Assembly: GCA_007449985.2 (NCBI GenBank) | Contig: VIIQ02000592.1 | Coordinates: 976,493 to 1,040,492, forward strand | Source of the DNA: Desmodesmus armatus | Taxonomy: Eukaryota > Chlorophyta > Chlorophyceae > Sphaeropleales > Scenedesmaceae | Reading direction: 5' to 3' | Length of the DNA stretch: 64,000 nt | Shown here: piece by piece, positions 13,167 to 23,559 of the stretch | Numbering within the stretch: position 1 is the first letter of the stretch | Layout of the letters: each line of letters begins with the position of its first letter | The notes under the pieces: model-generated | The model's database searches: none | What the model saw: the letters and a program-made list of their open reading frames with translations, nothing else | What the model was told of the DNA's origin: nothing | Made by a program: the position numbers and the translations under genes

Positions 13167-15382
13167 GACCACCAGTCAGCTGCAAGACATGTAAACAGAC
13201 GTCAAGGGAGAAGTGCAACACCCAGAACACGTGCAGCAAGCCCAAGCATGTCACAGCCCTGAGCACACCCATGCATGCAGGGACGCTGGCCTGTCATCTC
13301 CACACCTTGTGCAGGGGCTGTCGTGCCTGGAGGGCTGATAGATTGCATGCTGTTAACCTCTCAACGTACCTTACAACTTTGTGGTCCCTGAAAGCTGCTC
13401 GGCCAGCTCAACCCACATGCTGATCCGTGCTGCTGCCAGCCACTGTCACGTGTATCGGAACGGCGTTCGAAACAAGCAAAACCATAACTTTTTTTCAAAA
13501 GGGCGTTTGAACGTCAACGTCACGATCAAGCGGATTGCTGTGAGCTGAGGGTTGGACTGATGATCTGGGCGACAGGTCGTGCAAGAAGAGCTGCATACAT
13601 CAATTGGAGCTGTCCAACAGCCTCAAGTGTGATCAAGGCGATGCACGAGTTACTGCAGGGCTGTTCTTCGTTCCAGCGTGCAGGCACCCTCACTCAGAGG
13701 TTGTATTTTGAACCTGCCAGCTGTGCAGCTGTGAGGTGTGGAGTTGCGCCCCACTCACATAGCAGAGTCCACATGGTGGCAGCCCCATACCCGCTAGAAC
13801 AAACGAGGGACCCTATCCTGTTTGGTGGCTGTAATCACATGAAGAGACCCCTGCCTGGTATTGGCACAGGGGTTTGCCGCCAGTAGGGCGGGCGTGGGGG
13901 TCTAGCGTCCTTGGTGAACGTCATCTTGTGCTGCATTTACACCAAATCAAATACTGACACGTTGCAACAACCAAAGTATATAGCAGATCCACATCCAAAG
14001 TGCACACACGTCGGGTGCACGCCGAGCCTGGGCAGTCACTGCCTGGCAGGCCGAAGATGACAAGCTGAGAAGGTAGTGGTACATGATGATGATACACGCC
14101 AAGCATACGCAGGCAGGGTGACCCCAAAACCACACAAAAAAGACAGGCACAGCCAAACAACACAACCCGTAGTATTAGTAGTAGTGATGGTACACACAAA
14201 GTACACATGCAGCAAAGGCTGCCAAGTACACAATCAAGCTCCTTGGGCTGCATTGCCACAGGGCCAGCTAAGAGCACTACACACCGTGTAATACACACAA
14301 AACCACACACCCCTGCCTGTGGGGACACATAAGTGCACATCCATCGGCCACACACGCACAACACCCTCCCCAACCCTGACCGCACGTGTACGGTGCATGA
14401 GAATACAACAAATGCCTCTCTGTCGAGTGCTGCTGTTGCAGCGCACCCCTCGCACCCCACTGCCCAACCCAGTGTCCCTCAACATCACACTACTTTTACA
14501 AGCAAGGGGTGCCCAGCTTGGATGTCTGGAGCCTTGCCACACACAAACAGGGAGGTATGGTACAAGCAGCAAGTTGGCTGCAACATGAGTTGGGAAAGTC
14601 ACACAACACAAATGGAACCCCGCAATGTCTCTAAACATGAGGCCAGGGAGCAGAGCGCTTGATGTGGCAAGCAGTAGAGTCGGCCTGCTAGGAATGGCAC
14701 TCAGCACAGCACATGGGTGTTGGTACAAGGGGTGCAGGACCCACTGGAGGAAAGCCTACAAAGACATGAATGGAGGTGTGCTATGCACGCAGCACTGGCA
14801 CCAGCGCCCTACAACAACTAGCAAGAAGGCATGTGTATGTAGCAACCACACTTCAACTCTGAATGTATGTAAGTCTGCAGGATGCAGAGACACCCCACCC
14901 AGGGTATCCAAAGGCTTGTACCCCATCCAACTGAAATGAACATCTTGCATGCATGCATCAGACATGAATGCTGCCCTTATGTGAGCTGCAACCGCCTCGA
15001 GCCGCCAACAGCAGCCAAACTGCTGCACAACAACCCAGGCAGAACCCCAGCTGCTTGCATCCCGCGTCGCCCGGCAACACGCCCTCCAATATAGATGTGG
15101 AAGATCAACCAAAGGCACAGAGTGGCACAGGCCACTGGTAGTACTACAGGACTGCTACTAGTGACCCTCACGACGAATGCTGACTCTTACCAAGAAGATG
15201 CCACCATCCCAGCAACCCTGCTATATCCAACTTGAGGCCCTGGTGTCGCCGTCGCCTTCACACACCCTGCAACCCTGCTGCTGTGTCCATGTGTGGGGTC
15301 TGGCCTCACATGTCGATTGTGTGCATGCAGCTTGGACAGCAGCACCACAAGCGCCGCAATCACCACACCTCACCCTATTTGC
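13167..15382. other. Non-coding stretch: ChAPs upstream region and probable 3' UTR of the next minus-strand gene
   Basis: No frame looks like protein. The part next to 13166 should hold the ChAPs promoter and 5' leader. The part below 15383 is probably the 3' UTR of the giant repeat protein. Minus-strand TGTAA motifs, the usual green algal polyadenylation signal, occur at about 13937-13941 and near 14494. Either would imply a 3' UTR of roughly 0.9-1.4 kb. Confidence 0.4.
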
Positions 15383-18300
15383 CTATGCCTGAGTCCCCTT
15401 GCTCCCCAGCCCACGGTGTTGCTGCCTAGCCCCCTGCACCCTGCTGCGCTTGGGCCCCTGCTCCCCCTGCTTCTGCTGCCCCAACCTCTGCCTCTGCTGC
15501 TGCAGCAGCTGCTGCGTCTTGGTGGGCGCTGCAGCACCACTGACAGAGATCTTGGGTGTGGCAAAGGCCGCAGAGAGGTCCTTACTGCTTGGAGGAACAC
15601 CAGCAGCAGACCCGCGCAGGTTTGACAGCTCAGACTCGAGCTCTTGAGTCACCTCTGATGCCACAGCAGCCCAGCTGCTGCTGCCGGCATTTCCCGCCCT
15701 TTCGCCCCATCCTGCAGGCAGCAAGCTGCCGGATGCTCCAGCACTGCTGGCAGCCCCCTGCTGCTGCTTCAAAATCGCCCCTGCCCGCTCCCGCAGCTGT
15801 GAGCGCTTCCTCTCCGCTGGAATCTCCAACCACTCCACAGGGATAGAGGTAGGGCCCTCTGCTGCCGAGGCTGCAGGAGAGGACACCTCCTCCCCTGCCG
15901 GCTGCACCCGCACCTCCCCGCTCTCCACTGGTGCTGCTGGGGCTGCAGGCTCCTTCTCATCCTCTGCTACTGGGCCTGCACTACCAGGAGGAGCCTTAAA
16001 CCCCTCCCAGTCACCCCAGGAGTTCCCACCAGCTGTCCTGCGCGCAGCAGCACGCTGCTCCCACCACGGCACCGGCCTCACTGCCCCTAGGCCTGTAGCA
16101 CCAGGGCTGCTGGCCCTGAGGTACACAGGTACTACCCTGCCCTGCGTACCTCCTGGCGTGCTGGGCCTGCGCTGCACCCGCGCAGGGCCCCGCACGACCC
16201 GTCCAAAGCCCTTACCAGGCCCAGAAGGAGACTGGCTGCGGGAGCTGCCGCTGCTGTCGGAGCGCCTGCTGCTGCGCGCAGCAGTGTCGGCGACCATGCG
16301 CTGCACCGCCACATCGAAGCTGTCTGCCTTGCTGTCAGGGCGCTTGATCTCAATGCGCACCTCGCGCCCTCCACCCTGGCTGCTGCTGCTGCTGCGGGGT
16401 GCGGTCTTAGCACTGCTGTTGCTGCTGCCGTCAGTGGTGCCCTTGCCACCAGCAGCAGATTTAGCATTACTGTCCTCGACATCCACACCCCAGCTGATAG
16501 GGACCTTGCTGTCACGCTGCACTGGCGCCTCCACACCCACAGCGCGTAGGCGCTGCGCAGCCTGACTAGCAGGTGCAGCAGCAGCTGCTGCGGCAGTCCT
16601 GCTGCTTGTGCCCTGGATGCCGCTGCTGCTGCTGATGCGCGGTGCGGCGCCCTTGCTGCTGCTGCCGCGGCTGCTGTTGATGCGTGCTGTGTTGAGTACC
16701 ATGCGCTGCACAGCTACTTCAAAGCTGTCAGCCTCCTCGTCAAGCGAGCCATACACCACCTCAATGCTCTGAGCACCTGCAGGGGCTGCCACAATGTTGT
16801 TCCTGCTGTTGGTGCTGACACTGCTGCTGCCAGTGCCGGCAGCAGGTGCAGGTGCTTTCACCTGGAGAGGGTTCTCCTCATTGCCTGCAGGAGCTGCATC
16901 CTGCAGGTTGAAAGCTGCTGCTGCCGTGGGGGCAGCAGCATCGCTTTCCGTCTTGCTGCTGCTGTCAGCGCTGGTGCTGGCATGGCCCTGCGCAGCGCTA
17001 CCCGCCTTGGTACTGCTGGCTGTGCTGGTGGTAGCACTGCTCTGGCCTGCAGGAGCAGGTTTGCTTGCAGCTTCACCGGCAGCACGAATGCTGCTGGGAT
17101 CCTTCCGGTACTCTGAGGTGTAAAGCTGGTCCACTAGCCACTGCAGGCGGGAGGATGTCCGCAGGCGCTCAGGCTCCTCCTCTTCATCAATATGCTGATC
17201 TGCAGGATGAGCAATCAACACCTCAAAGCTGCCATCATCATGCTCAATCCTCTGCACACATCCACGTTCCTTTGCTGTTGCTGCAGGTGCTGCTGCGGTT
17301 GCTGCCTCTGTGTCTGCATCACCGTCCACCTCACCCTTACTGCTGCTGATAGCTGCTGCTGCACCGGTGTATGGATCGCCACTGCTGCTCAATACCGTCA
17401 CAGCAGCAGCATCAACACCACCTGTGCTGCTGCTCTGTGGGCTCTTGGGGCTGCAGGGTGGTGAGCCACCCTCTGTGGCAGCCAGAGCCATTGCCAACGC
17501 CACATCACTCACACCCAGCTGCATAGCCAGCTGCTTGCCGCGTGCTGCAAAACCAGGGCGCCGGACGGCAGCAGTAGCTGCAGCAGGCGGCCTAGGGGCC
17601 TGCACTGGCTTCTGTGCTGAGGTGGTACTGCTGCTGCTGTTGTTGGCAGTCCTGCGCGCGCGGTACAGGGCCACAACACGTGCCTGCGCCTGCTGCAGCG
17701 CTGTCTCTGAGGCCTCCTGCATCTGCTGCCTGCTGGCAACGTCCAGCACATCTGCCAGAGGCAGACCAGGGGCCCCTGATGCTGCTGTTGCTGCACTTGC
17801 TGCAGTTGCTGCAGTTGCTGTTGACTGTGCCTGTGAGAACAGCGGGTCCTCATCATTGGCCACTGCAAACTCATCCTTGTAGGCATCTGCATCGGCATCT
17901 GAGGCCCCCACCCCTGCTGCCTGGGCTGCTGCTCCTGCCAGAGGAACCTCAAGAGGCTCTGAGGTACCTCCCACCCCTGCTGCAGCCACCGTTGTGGCTG
18001 CAACTGCAGCCAGTTCCTCCCCCGCTGCACTGCCTGCCGCAGTAACCTCACCACCCTCACCCACCCGCTGCTTAGCAAACCAGCGCATGACCTCTACCAT
18101 GTCCCCAACACCCTCAGCACCCTCAGCACTTTCAGCCACAGCAGCATCTGTCTCGCTGCTGGTGCTGTCGGTGCTGCTTGTGCTGACCTTGGGCAGGGTA
18201 ACTGGCCCAATGGAGGGGTGGCCCAGACTGGCAGCTAACTGAGTGAGCTGGGCCAGGGCCTCTGAGTCATCCTCATCCAGCATCCCACCCAGGAGCCACG

Positions 18301-20916
18301 AGACACTCACTGGCGGGCCGGTCACACTGCTGCTGTTCAAGCTACTGCTGCTGTTGGGGTTGCTGATAGGCGAACTACTGCTACTGCCTTGCTGTGCTGG
18401 GCCAGTAGTGCTGCTGCACTGCCACCCCTTCACCATCTCTGCAGCATCTCCTGCTGCACCCTCAGCAGCAGCGGCAGAGCCGGCAGCTCCTGCTGCAGCC
18501 TCAGCAGCAAAGGCAGCAGCCTCTGCTGCTATGGCCTCAGCTATGAGCTCCGCCTGTGCAGCCCTCACAGCAGCAGCTGCTGAGGGGGCCCCATCCCTTG
18601 TGCTGGCATGTCCTGCAGCCCTGGTAGGGATGGCATGGGGTGGCTGCATGTCTGCTGCTGTGGGACCCTCGCTGTCTGCACCCACTGCTGAAGCGACAGC
18701 CTCTATGGCTGACCTGACGAGCGCACTCTTCTGAGCAGCCATGCGTGCAACAGCAGCGGCAGCAGTGGCGCGTGCAGCTGCGGCCTCTTCTGCAGCTGCC
18801 TCTGCTGCTTTCGCCTCTTGGATGAGCTGCTCGGTGATGTCTGCATCCACTGCTGCTGCGTCTGCCAGGCTAGCAGCAGAGTGACCAAGCTCTGGGGTGA
18901 TGTCTGTGGGATCAGCAGCAGCAGCGGCCTTTGCTGCAGCGACACGAGCCACAGCAGCTGCTGCAGCAGTGCGTGCTGCTGCGGCTTCCTCTGCCGCTGC
19001 TTCAGCAGCCTTCGCCTCCTGGATCATCTGCTCAACTGCACCGGGCTGCTCGCCCTGTGCGGCCTTAGCAGCAGCCACACGGGCGACAGCAGCTGCAGCG
19101 GCAGTGCGTGCGGCCTCTGCCTCTGCTGCTGCAGCTTCTGCGGCACATGCTTCTGCTGCCAGAGCATTGACACCCCCACCAACCTCACTGCTGCTGTCGC
19201 TGCTAGGGCTGTCGCTGCCAGTATCAGCAGCAGCAGGGGCTGCAGCCGCTGCCTTATGTGCTGCGACACGCGCGACGGCCGCTGCAGCAGCAGCACGGGC
19301 AGCGTCTGCCTCTGCTGCCGCTGCTTCAGCAGCCTTAGCCTCCTCCACCAGCTGCTGCATGGTGGTGCTGTCAACAGCTGTGCTGGTGTCTGCGGCTGCT
19401 GGTGGCTGCTGCTGCTGCCAGGACACCGGGATCTCCTGCTTTCCAGTGGGTGCTGCTGCTGATGCAGCAGCAGCAGCAGCAGCTATAGCTGCTGTAGTGT
19501 TGGCAGGTGACACTAGGGCCTTCCAAACCACAGGAATTGCCTGGTCTGCACTCACAGAGGCCTCCTGTACTGTGAAGCAGGAAGACCTGCCAACTGACGG
19601 CTTCTGCCAAGAGACGGGGATGCTCTGTCCCCTGCTGCTGCTGGAAGCCACTGAGGACCCTGCAGCTGCTGATGGCTGCTGCCAGCTGATGGGAATCTTC
19701 TGCTCACTGGCAGCAATGGCAGCAGTGGCGGCGGCTGCTTCTGGTGCTAGCCCTGCTGCCACCTCTGCTGCCATGACTTCAGCAGCAATCGAACAGGTCA
19801 CTTCATCCTCCCAGCTAGCAGCAGCAACACCTCCCTCACTGCCTGCACTGCTGCCTCCCGCTGCTGCAGCCCCCTCCCCCTCCTGCTCCTTCCCAGTAGT
19901 GACGTCACCACCAGGAGTAACCACACCCACACCCTCTACACCCCCCTCTGGCAGCACGCCGCTGCTGCTGGTGCTGCTGCTAGCAGAGCAGCAGGAGCTA
20001 TGTGCCGCGATAGCATCCTCGATCAGGTGGCTGGCTATCTGGGCCCGTTCAGCTGCTGCTGCCGCTGCTGCTGCACAGGACTCTGCCACTAGAGCCTCAC
20101 GAACTACCTCAGCTGCCAGCCTACCCTCAGGGCTGTCTGCTACAGCCGCAGCAGCTATAGCAGTGCTGTCTGAGGCTGTAGCAGCTATTACCTGGAGGTC
20201 CACCCTGAATAGGGGCCCATCATCATCCTCATGATCACCAGCAGCAGCAGCAGCTGATCCGGGCTCTGTCGCAGTCAGCAGTACCGACACAACAGGCTCC
20301 TGCTGCTGTTGAGGATCTGTTGCTGCTGGGGTGCTACTGCCTGAGTCCGGATCATCCTCAGCAGCTGCTGCTGCTGCTAGTGCTGCCTGCATGACCTGCT
20401 CCCCCTGCTGCTCCACCTGCTCCGCTGTCACCAGCTGCAGCGGTGCCTCTGCCGCAGCAGCCACCGCTGCTGCTGCAGCATCCCGCATACCCTCTGCCTC
20501 AGACCCCAGGGCCTCTGCGGTTGCAGCTGCTGCAGCGACAGCAGCAGCAGAGAAGTGCCCGTGGCTAGCAGGACCCAGGGAGGGGTGCAGCAGGCACAGG
20601 GGGCCCACGACATTCTCGCCCTGCAGCTCGAAGGGCAGGTCGTCCCCAGGGCCCAACTCAATCACTGGCAGCTGCTGCTGCTGGGGGATCTGGGGCTTGA
20701 GGCAGAAGGGGCCCACAACCTTTTGGCCCTGCAGCTCTGGGGGCACAGCAGGACAACCCTCTAGTTTGAGGGCTGCCTGGCCAGCAGAGGTGTCTGCCTG
20801 AGCAGCTGCAGCAGCAGGAGGAGATGTGCTGCTTGCTGTGCTGACTTGTGGGGTCTTGGGTGCGTCAAATGCATCATCCTGAGGGGCACGCTGGGCCTGG
20901 CGGGGCTTGGTGGGAT
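15383..20916 (-). CDS. Giant low-complexity protein with repeated IP(V/I)xW motifs and Ala-rich helices
   Basis: One open exon of about 1,840 codons; I do not recognise the family. It probably starts at an acceptor (ccctgcag, before 20916) and so lacks one or more upstream exons. If unspliced, an ATG at 20947 opens the same frame. At least four repeat classes are visible. (1) A short Pro-x-Trp motif: IPISWQQ (about 19681), IPVSWQK (19603), IPVVWKA (19522), IPVSWQQ (19418), VSVSWLL (18290), VPISWGV (16488), VPWWEQ (16057), IPVEWLE (15828). (2) Four Ala-rich charged helix blocks with EAKAAEAAA / AVARVAAxKAA between about 18715 and 19355. (3) ADSF(E/D)VAVQRMV at 16699-16732 and 16294-16327, with a relative DGSFEVLIAH near 17210. 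(4) LQGxxVVGPxCL at about 20711 and 20607. No membrane span or catalytic domain is seen. It looks like a disordered multivalent scaffold; that is inference. Confidence 0.7.
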
Positions 20917-21086
20917 CTGCAGGGCGGGCAAGGGATGGTGGTCGCACCGGAGGGAGGGCAGCAGGAAGGGAGGGTCAGTTACAGCATGTGGCGCACACTC
21001 GCAAAATTTGTTGCTGGTCGACAGGCCAAAGCGGGTGCAACCCCACGCACCCCGAATTCACTTTGTGTAGTGCATTGGCAGCGGGC

Positions 21087-21110
21087 GGGGGGGGGGGGGG
21101 GGGGGGGGGG
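21087..21110. repeat. Poly-G tract (24 G)
   Basis: An uninterrupted run of 24 G. Similar runs occur at 22131-22148, 22155-22167, 23530-23543 (C), 33268-33285, 46659-46679, 47766-47782 (C), 51704-51717, 52565-52580, 62159-62174 (C), 62550-62580, 63187-63210 and several places after 63370. All but a few are in introns or intergenic DNA. Lengths are assembly-sensitive. Confidence 0.9.
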
Positions 21111-21514
21111 CAGGGAGTGGCAGGGCACTTAGTGCTGGGCAACACCCGTCTGTCGGGTGTGAAGAGTGCGGCTGGGGGTTCTAAGGGCGGGAGAGCATTT
21201 GGTGCTGATCTCAACATGCGCACAACTTGTTGTGACTGATGCGGATGTTCTTGCCCTTGGTGTAGGGCCAGCCGTAGCAGTTTTGAGCAGACAGGGTGGA
21301 TGTCCTTGCTGTCAAATGTTTTGAAGCTGGCCCCTGCATCAGCAGGCTGGGGCGGGGCAGAGCACAGCATGGCACGGTCACCTCAGGCACGAGCAGTGTC
21401 TGGGCCAGGAGGTTTGGGGCGTGAACAGCTGCACGCTTGGTATCGGGCAGACCGACAAGGCGATAGTTCTTGCTGCAAGCAACTGTGAGCCGCAATCACC
21501 GCGCGTGCGTAGTG

Positions 21515-21845
21515 CAGCCAGGGGTCGAGTAATCACAGCACCGCCCAGATGTTCAGCACCACCAGCACTGCTGATGCTGATCAAGTACGAATGTTCGCCA
21601 AGTGCCAGGCACGGCCGTTGTGCCCACGACATGGCCGTCACATGCCAGCGCGCAGCACGTGAAGCCAAATATCACGATTTCCATGACACAGGACTTCACG
21701 CGCTGTGCGCTGGCATGCCACGGCCATGATGTGGACACAAACGCCGGGCCTGTCAACTGGCAGACGCTCGTGCCCGGTCAGCATCAACAGTGCTGGTGGT
21801 GCTGGAACACCTGGGCGGTGATATAATCCCTCGGACCCCTGGCCA
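21515..21845. mobile_element. MITE-like fold-back element, about 330 bp
   Basis: The two halves are inverted copies of each other. The left half (ccaggggtc, then caccgcccag, then agcaccaccagcactg, then catggccgt, then cgtgaag) recurs as the reverse complement of the right half in the same order. Arms are about 150 bases, with little or no loop near 21690. No transposase frame is present; the similar ORFs on both strands are only the palindrome seen twice. The orderly long arms suggest a non-autonomous DNA transposon. I could not identify a target-site duplication. Confidence 0.7.
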
Positions 21846-22924
21846 CATTGCCCCATACAGAGGAAAGGATGGTGGGCGCAGACGCGGGAGGGGGGGGGGG
21901 GGCTGGTGGGCCGGCAGTCTTGCAATAATTTCTGGCTTAGTATGACTCTCTGGGCAAAAGCTCTGAGCAAATGCAACATACGCAGCCCGTAATCATTTTG
22001 TTACGTGCATTTGGAGCAGGTGCAAAACAGCTGCACATGTGTTACGCCGGCCCACATCATCCTGAGGAGCATCCGCAGTAACTGGGTTTGTGACGGCGGG
22101 TCAGGAGTGTTGATATCATCAATGGTGTTTGGGGGGGGGGGGGGGGGGATGGCAGGGGGGGGGGGGGTCTGCTGTGTCTGCTGTTGGGCTATCAAGTGTT
22201 GGGCTGCATAAATGCAGCTTGTCCCTAGTGGTCTGGCTCGTATGCGTGATACATACTGTGCGAGACCAAAACAGCACACAGCTGCGCCACTACTTGAGGC
22301 TGCACAGTGACGCGCACACCAGTCCAAGAGGTGAAATTAATCTCTTGCTGGTGGGTTGTGGAACTAATTGTCACCCCTGCAAGTGCACAGAACTGCCCCA
22401 TGACTAGACTCTCCCGCCCACCCACCCACGATGGCCGTCTCAGATACGTGCAGCCACATGGGACCCCTTGTGTGACAGCAGCACGCGTGCTGGGCTGCGT
22501 TATGGTGCAGATTTGCACTATGGTTCTAGGACCATACAGCAGCCACACAGCATGGTGCTGAGAACCACCAAGACTCACACAGGTCCCAAGGCATAGGAAA
22601 GCCCGTGATGGTGAGAACCCAATCCCCACGACCAGTGACGATGCACAGCGCGACCACATGGCATCAACTCACAACCAGACTCATGGCCTTCTACACACAC
22701 GGACATGTCTTAAACAAGTAGGCCAGCTTCTGCCACCTCACTGTTTGAGGAGCTGCGAGCAAGTGGGAGGGCCACAAGCACATTATGTTTACAAAAATTG
22801 CTCACAATGCCTATGGGACATGTCGTAGCTTTGGAACAGCCCTAAAGGTGCACGCAAGCAACACCAGCCATGCTCTTTGGCAGGCATCGCAACCAAGCTA
22901 TGGCAGCCCAGTGACACAAAGCTA

Positions 22925-23310
22925 TCCAAGCGAGGCCTACGTAACCCATGCACACACACACACACACACCTGGCCCCTTCTCTCCCTGTCGTAGATGCAG
23001 ATGGCATGTGTGGATGACATGTGCATCTACGCCAATGAGAGAAGGGGCCAGGGGTGTGTGTGCATGCGTGACATGGGCCTGGCTCAGCCTGTTGCACACC
23101 CCCCCTCTCCCCCTGCCACCCCAGCCCCGCCTCCCACATGCCACACAGGCGGCCGGCTGCCAGGCCAACCGGCAACCAGAGCCCAGTTCAACGCATCAAC
23201 TGCACGTCTCGGGCAGTTGTGGGAGGCGGGGCTGGGGTGGCAGGGGAGAGGGAGGGTGTGCAACAGGCTGAGCCAGGCCTATGTCACGCATGCACACCAC
23301 TCGCACCCCC
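22925..23310. repeat. Nested inverted-repeat cluster
   Basis: A palindrome at about 22970-23052 pairs ctggccccttctctc with gagagaaggggccag. It is enclosed by outer inverted arms containing (CA)n and aggcctacgtaacccatgc-like sequence. A second inverted pair joins 23060-23140 (ggctcagcctgttgcacacc) to 23220-23290 (ggtgtgcaacaggctgagcc). The same arm therefore occurs three times in alternating orientation (about 22930, 23075, 23280). No coding content. Confidence 0.65.
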
Positions 23311-23339
23311 TTCCGGTCCCCTGTCCTCTCACCCTGTCA

Positions 23340-23559
23340 AACATAAAGTTAGCCGCCACGCCATGATAGCTACCAGCATTCTGGCTGACCCACGGTCCAA
23401 CCAATGCACCACCCAGATGCCCCCGGGGGCCCTCTGCGCACCTGAGACGCATGCAGCCAGCTGCCTACACCATGACAGCCACTAGCTCTTCAGCTGACCC
23501 ACAGTCCTGCCAATGCGCCATCCGGACGCCCCCCCCCCCCCCCAGGGCCCTCCTCTCAC
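23340..23559 (-). repeat. Downstream copies of an exon end and donor site
   Basis: The 3' edge of the exon ending at 23560 (VMAWQLAACVS then a GTGAGA donor) recurs downstream on the minus strand at about 23437-23485, and more weakly at about 23360-23400. The copies keep the exon edge (gcatgcagccagctgcc on the plus strand), a GTGCGC donor equivalent and the following GC-rich intron sequence. Confidence 0.6.

Noticed and set aside
13560..13886. 108-codon plus-strand ORF between ChAPs and the giant gene
   Set aside because: No motif, no splice support and average composition; consistent with chance in non-coding DNA.
15828..19704. IPVSWQ motifs as Rubisco-binding motifs
   Set aside because: The described Chlamydomonas motif centres on (D/N)W(R/K). 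Only one copy here (VVWKAL) has Lys after Trp, so the identity is not supported, only the general multivalent design.
18897..20234. 445-codon plus-strand ORF rich in Ala
   Set aside because: It is the complement of the Ala/Gln/Ser-rich minus-strand exon. GC-rich repeats keep the opposite strand open, and it has no splice context or motifs of its own.
21553..21826. Similar small ORFs on both strands
   Set aside because: They are the two arms of one palindrome read from each side, not a duplicated gene.
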